From Fontibacterium meridianamericanum (GTDB taxonomy: Bacteria > Pseudomonadota > Alphaproteobacteria > Pelagibacterales > Pelagibacteraceae), in assembly GCA_965235635.1 (NCBI GenBank), contig CBDDYR010000003.1:1-64000 (forward strand): a stretch of 64,000 nucleotides of DNA. The letters run 5' to 3'. How positions within the stretch are numbered: the stretch's first letter is position 1; the number at the start of each line of letters is the position of its first letter. Below are positions 44,760 to 53,744 of the stretch, one piece after another. Below the pieces are notes generated by a model. That model was not told where the DNA came from. It searched no databases and saw nothing but the letters and a program-made list of their open reading frames with translations. The position numbers and the translations under genes were made by a program.

Positions 44760-45200
44760 TTATCGGCCCGTTGATCCAAATCCACCACTTCCACGAACTG
44801 ACTCAGGAAGCCTATCCACTTCAACGAGTTCAGCTTTTACAACAGGGCACAGCACCATCTGTGCAATTCTTTGTCCTGGTTCTATTTTAAAACTTTCTAA
44901 ACTTAGGTTTATTAATATGACTTTAATTTCGCCTCGATAATCAGCATCCACTGTTCCAGGAGTATTTAAAACGCTAATTCCATTCTTTACTGCAAGTCCT
45001 GATCTGGGTCTTACTTGTATTTCATAATTTTCAGGAATAGCAACGGAAAGACCTGTTGGAACTAATGTTCGCTCATTAGGTTTTAAAATTATTTCTTTAT
45101 CGATATTAGCAATTAAATCTAAACCTGATGAACCTACTGTTTCATATTTAGGTAGGTCTTTATGTTTATAATTTATTTTTTTTACTAAAATTTTAACCAT
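44760..45200 (-). CDS. dut: dUTP pyrophosphatase
   Basis: The 146-residue trimeric dUTPase has all five family motifs: GSSGLDLIAN, VRPRSGLAVKNGI, NTPGTVDADYRGEI, RIAQMVLCPV and the C-terminal arm RGSGGFGSTGR. It removes dUTP and supplies dUMP for thymidylate. The ATG overlaps the coaBC stop by one base, forming the coaBC-dut pair known in many bacteria. Confidence 0.96.
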   Translation of the reverse strand: MVKILVKKINYKHKDLPKYETVGSSGLDLIANIDKEIILKPNERTLVPTGLSVAIPENYEIQVRPRSGLAVKNGISVLNTPGTVDADYRGEIKVILINLSLESFKIEPGQRIAQMVLCPVVKAELVEVDRLPESVRGSGGFGSTGR

Positions 45201-46423
45201 TATTGAATAAGGGCGTGAAGAATTTTATTAGACAGTTTTTTTGCAATTTCTGATTTTGTTGTTTTATTAAATTTTTCAACTTCTTTATTTTTAGAGATTA
45301 AAAAAACTTCATTATAATCTGAATTAAACCCAATGGATTTATCAGCTACATTGTTGGCAACAATCCAATCGCAGTGTTTATCTTTGATTTTTTTTTGTGC
45401 ATTTTCAATAATGTTTTTAGTTTCAGCCGCAAAACCAACTACCAGTTTTGGTCGATTAATATTTTGGTTAGAGATGAAAGATAAAATATCAACATTTTTT
45501 TCAAGTTCTAAATTAAAATCTTCTAATCCTTCTTTTTTTATTTTCTCGTCACTATAGTTTTTAATTTTAAAATCAGACACAGCGGCTGTGCATACAGCTA
45601 CATCTACTGGCAAATTATCTTTGCAAGCCTCGAACATTTGTTTCGCAGTTGTTACGTTAATCACTTCAAGATTATCCTGATTTTTAATATTTAAAGAATT
45701 TGGGCCAATCACTAATTTTGTTTTAAAGCCGATATCATTTAAAGATTTTGCAATTTCAAATCCTTGTTTGCCAGAGGATTCATTGGATAAAAATCTAACC
45801 GGATCAATATATTCTCTTGTTGATCCTGCAGTCACTAATGCTTTCAAATTTTTATTATTAAATAAATTTTTTGAAAGAAAGTAATTTTTTATAGTTAGAA
45901 TAATTTCTTCAGGAGATGACATTTTACCAACGCCAATTTCACCACATGCCATTTCACCTACCGCCGGTCCGATAAATTTATATTTAAATTGAAGAAGTTT
46001 TTGAAAATTTTCCTGGTTAGCAGGATTATTCCACATTTCAACATTCATAGCCGGAGCAAGAAAAATTGGTTTGTTAGAGGCCATGATAACCGTTGTTGCA
46101 AAATCTTTTGCTTCTCCGCGTGCAAAATTAGCCATTAGATTTGCAGTGGTTGGTGCAACGATAATTAAATCACACCATCTCGATAGTGCGATGTGATCCA
46201 TTTCACCTTCATTATTAGGATCAAATAAGTTTTCAAAAACTTTATTTTTAGAAAGAGCAGAAATTGATAGTGGCGTTACAAATTCTTTCCCAGAATTTGT
46301 TAAAATAGTTTTAACTTCACAGTTATTTTTTCTAAGCTCTCTAATAACGTCGAGAACTTTATAAGCAGCGATTCCGCCACCAATAACGATTAAAATTTTC
46401 TTATTCTCAATTGAATTTAGCAT
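45200..46423 (-). CDS. coaBC: Bifunctional phosphopantothenoylcysteine decarboxylase/synthetase
   Basis: The 407-residue fused enzyme has two parts. The N-terminal flavoprotein CoaC part has GGIAAYKVLDVIRELRK, APAMNVEMWNNPA and the catalytic-Cys segment EMACGEIGVGKM. The C-terminal CoaB synthetase part has VTAGSTREYIDPVRFLSNES and the later VGFAAET. It carries out two middle steps of coenzyme A synthesis. It lies between ubiB and dut, all minus strand, with 4 bp to ubiB. Confidence 0.96.
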   Translation of the reverse strand: MLNSIENKKILIVIGGGIAAYKVLDVIRELRKNNCEVKTILTNSGKEFVTPLSISALSKNKVFENLFDPNNEGEMDHIALSRWCDLIIVAPTTANLMANFARGEAKDFATTVIMASNKPIFLAPAMNVEMWNNPANQENFQKLLQFKYKFIGPAVGEMACGEIGVGKMSSPEEIILTIKNYFLSKNLFNNKNLKALVTAGSTREYIDPVRFLSNESSGKQGFEIAKSLNDIGFKTKLVIGPNSLNIKNQDNLEVINVTTAKQMFEACKDNLPVDVAVCTAAVSDFKIKNYSDEKIKKEGLEDFNLELEKNVDILSFISNQNINRPKLVVGFAAETKNIIENAQKKIKDKHCDWIVANNVADKSIGFNSDYNEVFLISKNKEVEKFNKTTKSEIAKKLSNKILHALIQ

Positions 46424-46427
46424 CGCG

Positions 46428-47996
46428 CTATTTGAATACTATTAGCAATATAATTACAATAATTAATAAGCCTATAATTAGGTAAGTCCTTTTTAATTTT
46501 GAAGATTTTTCTTTAATTTCATATTCGTTATTTTGGTTTTGATTTTTTATAAACTCATACGAACTTAAAAGCTCCATAGCTTTGTTAGCCCGATTAATCA
46601 TCTCGGGTAATTCTGGAAGTTTATCTAAAAGTTCTGTTGTTGTTTTTAATATTTTATCAATCCTGTTTTTAGGACCAATTTCGTTATTCAACCATCCTTG
46701 TAATACAGGTTTTGAAATTTCCCAAATATTTGCATCTTCATCTAATGATCTTGCAACACCTTCAACTACGACCATTGTTTTTTGTAGTAATAACAATTGA
46801 GGCTGCGTGACCATATTAAATTTTTCCGTTACTTCAAAAAGTCTAGCTAGTAATTTACCTGCTGAAATGTTTTTAGAAGACTGACCAAAAATAGGCTCTC
46901 CAATAGTTCTTAGAGCTTGTGTGAACTGCTCTAAAGACTCCGTATTAGGCACTAAACCTGCAATAAAATGCACTTTTGCGACCTTTTCATAGTCGCGGTT
47001 AATAAAACCATACAATATTTCAGCTAAGTATTTTCTATTAGCAATATCCAATCGACCCATAATTCCAAAATCCACAGGTACAATATTTTCATTCTTATCG
47101 ACAAATAAATTGCCTTGGTGCATGTCGCCATGAAAAAAACCATCGCCGACCGCCTGTCTCAAAAAATTTTGAATTAATAACCTTGCTATTTTTTTTTGAT
47201 CAATTTTATTTTTTATAAGCAATTCTTTATCTTTAATCGAAATTCCATCTACTTTTTCAATCGTTAAAACTCTTTGTGAGGTAAAATCCCAAAATATAGA
47301 CGGAACTTTAAAACCTTCATCTTGAGCGGTATTTTTTTTAAGTTCACTGGCAGAGGCCGCTTCATATCTTAGATCCATTTCAATGCTGGTTATTTCTTTA
47401 AGTAGATCGATAATTTTTACTAATTTTAATCTACGACTTTTTTTAACGCTGAATTCGATAATTGATGCTAAAAATCTTAAAGCATCTAATTCTTTGTTAA
47501 AAATTTTTTCTATATTTGGTCTTAATATTTTAATAGCAACATCGATTTCTTTTTTTTCATTATTAATAATTTTAGCAAAATGAACTTGAGCAATCGAAGC
47601 TGCAGCAATGGGTTTGCTCAAATAAGCAATCTGTTTATATTTCTCTTCACCTAATTCTTTACGTAAAGCTTCCTTTGACTGTGAGATATCAAAGGCTGGC
47701 ATTTGATCTTGTAGTTTTTGCAACTCTTTTGCAAATTCTTCACCAACAATATCAGGACGGGTTGCAAGAAATTGTCCCAGTTTTATAAAAGCAGGACCTA
47801 AAGTTAAAAAAGCATTTTTTAATCTTTCACCTGCACTTTTGTTAGCCGTGTCTTTATTAAAAGTAGTAAAACCAAAAATTTTTATTAATATTTTAATAGA
47901 TAAGGGTGGTTTATAAAATTCTTCAAAAATAGATAAACTGTTAGACTTTGCTAAGGCTCTACCAATTTTAACAAGAGAAAAAAAATTAGATAGCAT
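46428..47996 (-). CDS. ubiB: Ubiquinone biosynthesis kinase-like protein UbiB
   Basis: The 522-residue protein has the KxGQ motif of the family in FIKLGQFLATRPDIVGEEF, the alanine-rich loop AAASIAQVHFA that replaces the kinase glycine loop, and GFFHGDMHQGNLFVD and VDFGIMG of the atypical kinase core. Hydrophobic C-terminal anchors sit at about 500-520. UbiB has ATPase activity and supports coenzyme Q synthesis at the membrane. It follows ubiE by 6 bp in the same direction. Confidence 0.95.
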   Translation of the reverse strand: MLSNFFSLVKIGRALAKSNSLSIFEEFYKPPLSIKILIKIFGFTTFNKDTANKSAGERLKNAFLTLGPAFIKLGQFLATRPDIVGEEFAKELQKLQDQMPAFDISQSKEALRKELGEEKYKQIAYLSKPIAAASIAQVHFAKIINNEKKEIDVAIKILRPNIEKIFNKELDALRFLASIIEFSVKKSRRLKLVKIIDLLKEITSIEMDLRYEAASASELKKNTAQDEGFKVPSIFWDFTSQRVLTIEKVDGISIKDKELLIKNKIDQKKIARLLIQNFLRQAVGDGFFHGDMHQGNLFVDKNENIVPVDFGIMGRLDIANRKYLAEILYGFINRDYEKVAKVHFIAGLVPNTESLEQFTQALRTIGEPIFGQSSKNISAGKLLARLFEVTEKFNMVTQPQLLLLQKTMVVVEGVARSLDEDANIWEISKPVLQGWLNNEIGPKNRIDKILKTTTELLDKLPELPEMINRANKAMELLSSYEFIKNQNQNNEYEIKEKSSKLKRTYLIIGLLIIVIILLIVFK

Positions 47997-48002
47997 TTTA
48001 AA

Positions 48003-48719
48003 TTATTTTATTTTCCATCCAGAGTGAATTGCTGCAACTCCAGTAGTAAGATTTCTATACTCGGCGTTTATAAATTTAGCCTCCTTCATCAGATTTAATA
48101 ATTGTTCTTGGTTATAAAAATCTTTAATGCTTTGTATTAAATACTCATAGGGCTTTCTATCTCCGGCAACTGCTTTTCCGATGTGAGGAATAAAACTTGA
48201 GTAAATTGAATAAAACTTATCAATAATCTCATTATTAATTTTTGAAAATTCTAAACACATAAATCGTCCGCCTGGTTTAAGTAATCGATATGCTTCACTA
48301 AGTGTTTTTTTTATATCGGTGACATTTCTTATACCAAAACTGATGATGTAGTAATCATAACTAGAGTCTTTTAAAGGAACTTGTTCCGCACTAGCGCACA
48401 AAGAATCAATATTTTTATAATACTCAAGTTTTTTTTTTCCTTCATTTAACATTTCAATATTTTGATCCACCATGGTTGCCTGACCCGTAAAGTTGGTGCG
48501 TTCAATAAAAAGTTTTGTCATATCACCAGTTCCTGATGCCATATCAATTAATTTTGAATTTAGTTTTGGTTGTAGCCAGTCGATTAAATTACTTTTCCAC
48601 AGACGGTGAATACCAAATGACATGATGTCATTCATCAAATCATATTTTTTAAATACAGAATTAAAAACAGTATTTACAAGGTCTTTTTTAGAATTTTGTT
48701 TTGTATTAGTATCTTGCAT
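48003..48719 (-). CDS. ubiE: Ubiquinone/menaquinone C-methyltransferase UbiE
   Basis: The 238-residue SAM-dependent methyltransferase has VFNSVFKKYDLMNDIMSFG, the SAM-binding LIDMASGTGDMTKLF and YDYYIISFGIRNVTD, plus the C-terminal YRNLTTGVAAIHSGWK, all diagnostic of UbiE/COQ5. It methylates the quinone ring at carbon 2. It is divergent from mutM across a 42-bp gap that must hold both promoters and starts the ubiE-ubiB-coaBC-dut run. Confidence 0.95.
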   Translation of the reverse strand: MQDTNTKQNSKKDLVNTVFNSVFKKYDLMNDIMSFGIHRLWKSNLIDWLQPKLNSKLIDMASGTGDMTKLFIERTNFTGQATMVDQNIEMLNEGKKKLEYYKNIDSLCASAEQVPLKDSSYDYYIISFGIRNVTDIKKTLSEAYRLLKPGGRFMCLEFSKINNEIIDKFYSIYSSFIPHIGKAVAGDRKPYEYLIQSIKDFYNQEQLLNLMKEAKFINAEYRNLTTGVAAIHSGWKIK

Positions 48720-48761
48720 TCTTTAAATATAGAACATTTGCAATCAATAGTCATATAGTTA

Positions 48762-49625
48762 ATGCCTGAATTACCAGAAGTAGAAGTAACTCGAAGAACT
48801 TTATTAAAATTTATTGAGAATAAAGTTATTGAAAATATAAAAATAAATAATCCTAATTTAAGATTTAAAATTCCTACAAATTTTAAAAAAATTGTTATCG
48901 GTCAAAAGATTATTAAAGTTTTAAGAAGATCTAAATATATTCTGATTTATTTAAAAAACGATTATGTGATGATTGCACATTTAGGAATGTCAGGAAAATT
49001 CTTAATTAAAAATAATTATTCTAAAAATTTTTTAAAGACCAGTTATTACTTTAATGAATTTTCTTTAAAGCATAATCATATAGAGTTTTTCTTTTCTAAT
49101 AACCTTAAGGTTATTTATAACGATCCTAGAAGATTTGGATTTTTTTTATTAGATAAAGTTTCTAAATTAGATTTGAATAAGTTTTTAAATAAATTAGGTC
49201 CCGAACCACTAGGTAACGACTTAAAAAAAGACTATTTAATCTCGAAGACTAAAGCAACGCAAAGATCGATTAAGACTTTGTTAATGGATCAGCATTTTAT
49301 TTCTGGAATTGGAAATATTTATGCAAATGAAATTTTATTTTCAGCTAAGATAAAACCTAATAAAATTGCTTCCAAATTAACCTTAGTAGATATTGATAGG
49401 CTTTATTCCTCTATTGGCAAAGTTCTTAAAAGAGCTCTAAAATTAGGTGGTTCAAGCATAAAAGACTTCAAGTCTTCAGTAGGTCTAAAAGGTCGCTTTC
49501 AAAATGAATTTAAAGTTTATGATAGGAGAGATTTAAAATGTCTCAGGTCAGGATGCTCTGGTCTAATAGCAAGGGTTGTATCTCAAGGTAGAGCAAGTTT
49601 TTTTTGTAATCAATGTCAAAATTAA
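48762..49625 (+). CDS. mutM: Formamidopyrimidine-DNA glycosylase
   Basis: The 287-residue protein begins MPELPEVEVTRRTL, with Pro2 the catalytic residue and Glu3 conserved. The helix-two-turn-helix segment is FISGIGNIYANEILF. The zinc finger at the C-terminus has paired cysteines in CLRSGC and CNQC. It removes 8-oxoguanine and opened purines from DNA. It is divergent from ubiE and lies just upstream of rpsT, as in many Alphaproteobacteria. Confidence 0.96.
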   Translation: MPELPEVEVTRRTLLKFIENKVIENIKINNPNLRFKIPTNFKKIVIGQKIIKVLRRSKYILIYLKNDYVMIAHLGMSGKFLIKNNYSKNFLKTSYYFNEFSLKHNHIEFFFSNNLKVIYNDPRRFGFFLLDKVSKLDLNKFLNKLGPEPLGNDLKKDYLISKTKATQRSIKTLLMDQHFISGIGNIYANEILFSAKIKPNKIASKLTLVDIDRLYSSIGKVLKRALKLGGSSIKDFKSSVGLKGRFQNEFKVYDRRDLKCLRSGCSGLIARVVSQGRASFFCNQCQN

Positions 49626-49629
49626 GTAA

Positions 49630-49660
49630 TTGACCCTGATATCTTCAACTTATATATAAT
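49630..49660 (+). promoter_or_regulatory. Promoter of rpsT
   Basis: TTGACC at 49630-49635 is followed by TATATA at 49653-49658 (17-bp spacer) or TATAAT at 49655-49660 (19-bp spacer). Transcription would start near 49665-49668, only 4-7 bases before the rpsT ATG at 49672. No ribosome-binding site lies in between, so the mRNA would be nearly leaderless. Confidence 0.6.
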
Positions 49661-49671
49661 CCCCTAAAAAT

Positions 49672-49932
49672 ATGGCAAACACAGTCTCTGCTATTCGCGC
49701 AGTAAAAAAAATTAAAAAAAGAACCCAAGTAAATAAAATTAGAGTTGGAAAGTACAAAGCCGCAGTAAAAATCATTGAAGAAGCAATTAAATCTAAAGAT
49801 AAAGCAAAAGCTTTAAAATTATTTTCTAATTTTCAATCACAGGTTATGAAAGCTTCTAAAAAAGGTTCTTTAAAAAGAACTACAGTCTCAAGAAAAGTTT
49901 CTCGTATCTCAAAGCAGATCTCTAAGTTATAA
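49672..49932 (+). CDS. rpsT: 30S ribosomal protein S20
   Basis: The 86-residue, strongly basic protein starts MANTVSAIRAVKKIKKRTQV and has the three-helix S20 pattern with SRKVSRISKQISKL at the end. It binds the 5' domain of 16S rRNA. It stands alone between mutM and dnaA, an arrangement typical of Alphaproteobacteria. The promoter suggests an almost leaderless message. A weak hairpin (ATCAA/TTGAT) plus T-run follows at about 49947-49976 and may end the transcript. Confidence 0.96.
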   Translation: MANTVSAIRAVKKIKKRTQVNKIRVGKYKAAVKIIEEAIKSKDKAKALKLFSNFQSQVMKASKKGSLKRTTVSRKVSRISKQISKL

Positions 49933-49978
49933 AAAAAAATATTTCATCAATCTTGAGTTGATAATTAATTTTTTTTAA

Positions 49979-50006
49979 CAACTAAAAAGTTTAAACTTTC
50001 TAGTTG
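49979..50006. repeat. 28-bp near-perfect palindrome between rpsT and dnaA
   Basis: The core AAAGTTTAAACTTT (49986-49999) is perfectly self-complementary. The flanks CAACTA and TAGTTG extend the symmetry to 28 bp with a single mismatched pair (A49985 against C50000). It lies in the 156-bp rpsT-dnaA gap, 83 bp before the dnaA ATG. It could be a protein-binding site for dnaA control or a structured 3' end. The lack of a following T-run argues against a simple terminator. No canonical DnaA box is seen in this gap. Confidence 0.6.
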
Positions 50007-50088
50007 AAAATAAAAAATATTTAATTCTTTTCTTGTATTTACAGGTTTAAAAAAATAAAACACAATTCTTTTTTTAAAATAAGTTCAA

Positions 50089-51483
50089 ATGTCAAACCAA
50101 ACAAGTCTTAAAGATAATCTTAGTAACGATAAAGCGAGATGGGATTCATTACAACAATCTCTACTAGGACTTTATGGAAAAGATGTTTACACAAGTTGGT
50201 TACAAAATATTAATTTCACAAAAATAAATTTTAATACCTTAGTCCTAAACGTAAAAACTAGATTTATTCGTGATTGGATTGTTGCTCATTATGCTGACAA
50301 AATTTTAGATTTATATAAGAAGCAAGATGCAAATATCACTCGTATAGAGTTTCAAATATCGGAAAGAGTTGAAGTAAAAAGCAATAATAAATCTAATGTA
50401 ATTGATTTCGAAAAGAAAGATTTAGTTCAAGACAGTGGAAATTATGGACTTTCAAAAATTGATGAAAGATTAGTTTTTGATAATTTTATAGTCGGCAAAA
50501 GTAACGAACTTGCTTTTACAGCAGCTAATAGAATTATTGATAATCTAAATAAATATAACCCCCTTTACATTTATGGAGGAGTTGGACTTGGAAAAACTCA
50601 TCTTTTAAATGCTATTGGAAATAAATTATTAAAAAAAATAGATAAAGTTATTTATGTCTCTGCTGAAAGATTTATGTATCAATTTGTTAGGTCTATAAAA
50701 AACAATGATGTTGTAAAATTTAAAGATATTTTTAGAAGTGCAAAAGTTTTAATTATAGATGATATACAATTTGTAAGCGGAAAAGATGTAACCCAAGAAG
50801 AATTCTTTCATACATTTAATGCTTTAATAGAATCGGGTTCACAAATAGTTATTTCTTGTGACAGACCACCAAACGAACTGGATAGAATACAAGATAGAAT
50901 TAAATCGAGACTATCAGGCGGTCTAGTTGTTGATATTCAAAGTCCAGATTTTGAACAAAGAGTTAAAATTTTAAAACAAAGATGTTTAAAAGAATTCCAT
51001 GCTTCTGAGAGAAACATTGCTATTGATGATGAGGTTATTAATTTTATAGCCAATGAATTAAAACTTAGCGTTAGGGAGATGATTGGCGCGTTTAATAGAA
51101 TAGCAGCTTATCTAAATATTAATAATAGAAAGATCTCTGTTGCAGAAGCTAAGAGTATTTTAAGAGATTCTCTAAATAAAATTGAGACCAATATCACTAT
51201 TGAAGATATACAAAAAACAGTAGTTTCTTATTATAATATTTCCATGCATGATTTTATGTCATCAAGAAGATCAAGATCAGTTGCAAGACCAAGGCAAATA
51301 GCAATGTATTTATCTAAGAAAATGACGACAAAATCCTTACCTGATATTGGCAGAAGATTTTCTGGTAGAGACCATACAACTGTTATCCATGCTATAAAAA
51401 AAGTAGAAGAGTTAATGATTCAAGATAAAAACTTTGAAAATGAAGTAAAAGATCTTAATCAAAAATTAATAAAAACTGTTTAA
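50089..51483 (+). CDS. dnaA: Chromosomal replication initiator DnaA
   Basis: The 464-residue protein has four domains. The N-terminal oligomerisation domain (WDSLQQSLLGLYGKDVYTSW) and a linker come first. The AAA+ ATPase has Walker A GGVGLGKT at 163-170 and sensor CDRPPNELDRIQDRIKSRL. The C-terminal DNA-binding domain ends with the DnaA signature GRDHTTVIHAIKKVE. It melts oriC and loads the helicase. A possible promoter (TTGTAT at 50033, 17-bp spacer, TAAAAC) lies close upstream. dnaN follows with a one-base overlap. Confidence 0.97.
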   Translation: MSNQTSLKDNLSNDKARWDSLQQSLLGLYGKDVYTSWLQNINFTKINFNTLVLNVKTRFIRDWIVAHYADKILDLYKKQDANITRIEFQISERVEVKSNNKSNVIDFEKKDLVQDSGNYGLSKIDERLVFDNFIVGKSNELAFTAANRIIDNLNKYNPLYIYGGVGLGKTHLLNAIGNKLLKKIDKVIYVSAERFMYQFVRSIKNNDVVKFKDIFRSAKVLIIDDIQFVSGKDVTQEEFFHTFNALIESGSQIVISCDRPPNELDRIQDRIKSRLSGGLVVDIQSPDFEQRVKILKQRCLKEFHASERNIAIDDEVINFIANELKLSVREMIGAFNRIAAYLNINNRKISVAEAKSILRDSLNKIETNITIEDIQKTVVSYYNISMHDFMSSRRSRSVARPRQIAMYLSKKMTTKSLPDIGRRFSGRDHTTVIHAIKKVEELMIQDKNFENEVKDLNQKLIKTV

Positions 51484-52598
51484 TGGAACTAAAGTTAAAT
51501 AGAGATCTTTTTCTTAAAAGTCTTTCACATATTCAAGGAATCGTTGAGAAAAAAAATACTATTCCGATATTATCAAATGTTTTGTTAGACGCTTCTAATG
51601 GAAAAATCACCATCTCTGCTACAGACTTAGATATTATCATCATTGAAGTTATTAGGGGTGAAATCATTAAAGAAGGCTCAACAACTACAACGGCTCAAGT
51701 CATCTATGATTTAGTTAGAAAATTACCATCAGGCTCTGAAATATTAATTTCTCAAAAAACTGATGGACAACTTTCCTTGATTTCAGCTAAATCAAATTTT
51801 AATTTAAAGTGTTTACCCCCAAAAGATTTTCCAATTACTCAAGACGATGTTGAAGGGGAGGCTCTTGCAATTAGTTCATCCATATTTTTAAAATTACTTA
51901 ACAAGACTAAATTTGCAATTTCAAACGACGAAACTAGACATTATTTAAATGGAATTTATTTACATAAGACAAATGAGAATAATCAATTATATCTTTCCGC
52001 AGTTGCAACTGACGGACATAGATTATCAAAAAGCAGATTAGTATTAGATAAAGATGTGGCTTTTGAAGCTGTAATTTTACCTAAAAAAACATTATTCGAA
52101 TTGGTTACTATACTGCAAGAAGAGAATTCAGAACTTAAGATTACTGCAAGCAAAACCAAAATTAGATTTTCAATAAATGATATCACTTTAATATCTAAAG
52201 TTATTGATGGCAGATTCCCAGATTACTCAAAAGTAATACCAACTGATAATAGTAATAAAATATCAGTTAATTTATCATCATTCATTTCAACAATTGATAG
52301 GATTAATTCATTGTCATCAGATCGTAAAGGAACATTAAAACTTGTAGTGAATAAAGATATTTTAAAATTATTAGTTAACGATCCAAGTGCAGGCGACGGT
52401 GTTGAGGAAATTATTTTAAGTTACAGTGGCCCAGATTTAGAAATTGGTTTTAATTCTAAATATCTAATTGATGTAGGTGGCGTTATAGAAGATAAAAATA
52501 TGATGATTTACGCTAAAGATCCATCCTCTCCTGTTTTAATTCACGATCCTGCTGATATTAATAGTCTACATGTTATTATGCCAATGAGAGTGGCATGA
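51483..52598 (+). CDS. dnaN: DNA polymerase III beta sliding clamp
   Basis: The 371-residue clamp has three similar domains. Recognisable segments are IQGIVEKKNTIPILSNVLLDA at the start, YLNGIYLHK and VATDGHRLSKSRL in the middle, and the C-terminal VHVIMPMR-like ending HVIMPMRVA. It encircles DNA and tethers polymerases; HolA, encoded at the other end of the window, loads it. Its ATG overlaps the dnaA stop (TAATG). Confidence 0.96.
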   Translation: MELKLNRDLFLKSLSHIQGIVEKKNTIPILSNVLLDASNGKITISATDLDIIIIEVIRGEIIKEGSTTTTAQVIYDLVRKLPSGSEILISQKTDGQLSLISAKSNFNLKCLPPKDFPITQDDVEGEALAISSSIFLKLLNKTKFAISNDETRHYLNGIYLHKTNENNQLYLSAVATDGHRLSKSRLVLDKDVAFEAVILPKKTLFELVTILQEENSELKITASKTKIRFSINDITLISKVIDGRFPDYSKVIPTDNSNKISVNLSSFISTIDRINSLSSDRKGTLKLVVNKDILKLLVNDPSAGDGVEEIILSYSGPDLEIGFNSKYLIDVGGVIEDKNMMIYAKDPSSPVLIHDPADINSLHVIMPMRVA

Positions 52599-52602
52599 TT
52601 AA

Positions 52603-53682
52603 ATGTTACTAATTAAAGATATAAAATTACAAAATTTCAGGTCACATTCTTTTACTGAACTTAAAACAAATCACCCAACCATTTGCATCATTGGTCCAAA
52701 TGGAAGCGGAAAAACTAATATCCTAGAGGCAATATCGCTTATTGCAGATAAAAAGGGAATTAGAGGAGCTTTCATAGAAGACTGCATACAAAAAGATTCA
52801 AATGATAGAACAATTATTTCAACAACAATTTGTTACGAAAAAAAAAATTATAAAGTTGATGTAATTTTTGAATCAAAAGAAGATAAAATAAAAAAATATT
52901 TAAATATCGAGAATAATAAATCATCTTTAACGGAAGTCTTCAAGGATATTAATTTTATTTGGTTAACTCCGCAAATGGATAAAATTATGTATGAAGGAGA
53001 TAGTATTAAAAGAAAATTTTTAGATAAAATAATTTCTAATTATAATTTAAGTTATAAAAAGAACTTAAGTGATTTTAAAAAACTTTCAGAAGAAAGAATT
53101 CAGTTATTAAAAGAAAATCAAGATTTACAATGGCTAAATATTCTTGAAAAGAAAATGACAGATGAATTATGGAGCATTTTTATTTATAGAAGATCTTTTA
53201 TTAGAGATATTAATAATGTTATTTCAAATAAATTAAATAACTTTTTAAAGATTAAATTAAATATTAAAAACTCTTACAATTTAGATCCAAATATTAATAA
53301 AAAAGAATTCGATGATTTTTTTGAAAAAAAATATTTAGAAAAACGTGAAATAGATCAAATAATAAAAAGAAATAGTGTTGGTCCACAATTTGATATTTTT
53401 GAATTTTTTAACGAAGAAACTAAATTAAATTCTGATCTTTGTTCTACGGGTGAACAAAAAAAAATATTAATATCATTAATTTTGGCATTTATTTTATTAA
53501 TGAAATCTAAAAATATTAATTCGATACTTTTATTTGATGAAATTGCATCTCATGTAGATGGTAAAAATCTTGAACTTTTTTTTGATGAAATTGCAAAAAT
53601 TGGCATGCAAACTTGGTACACTGGAAATAACATACAATCGTTCCAACCTATTGAAAATAAAGCACTTTTTGTAAAATTATAG
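52603..53682 (+). CDS. recF: DNA recombination/repair protein RecF
   Basis: The 359-residue SMC-like ATPase starts MLLIKDIKLQNFRSH and has Walker A GPNGSGKT at 31-38, a middle helical arm, the signature-like LCSTGEQKKILISLIL and Walker B SILLFDEIASHVD. It helps load RecA at gaps and restart forks. The order dnaA-dnaN-recF-gyrB is ancestral. It follows dnaN by 4 bp. Confidence 0.95.
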   Translation: MLLIKDIKLQNFRSHSFTELKTNHPTICIIGPNGSGKTNILEAISLIADKKGIRGAFIEDCIQKDSNDRTIISTTICYEKKNYKVDVIFESKEDKIKKYLNIENNKSSLTEVFKDINFIWLTPQMDKIMYEGDSIKRKFLDKIISNYNLSYKKNLSDFKKLSEERIQLLKENQDLQWLNILEKKMTDELWSIFIYRRSFIRDINNVISNKLNNFLKIKLNIKNSYNLDPNINKKEFDDFFEKKYLEKREIDQIIKRNSVGPQFDIFEFFNEETKLNSDLCSTGEQKKILISLILAFILLMKSKNINSILLFDEIASHVDGKNLELFFDEIAKIGMQTWYTGNNIQSFQPIENKALFVKL

Positions 53683-53744
53683 CAATTACCTTGTCCTAAT
53701 TAGGTATAAAAAATGTTATAAATTGCTTTAATAAAAATTCATTA

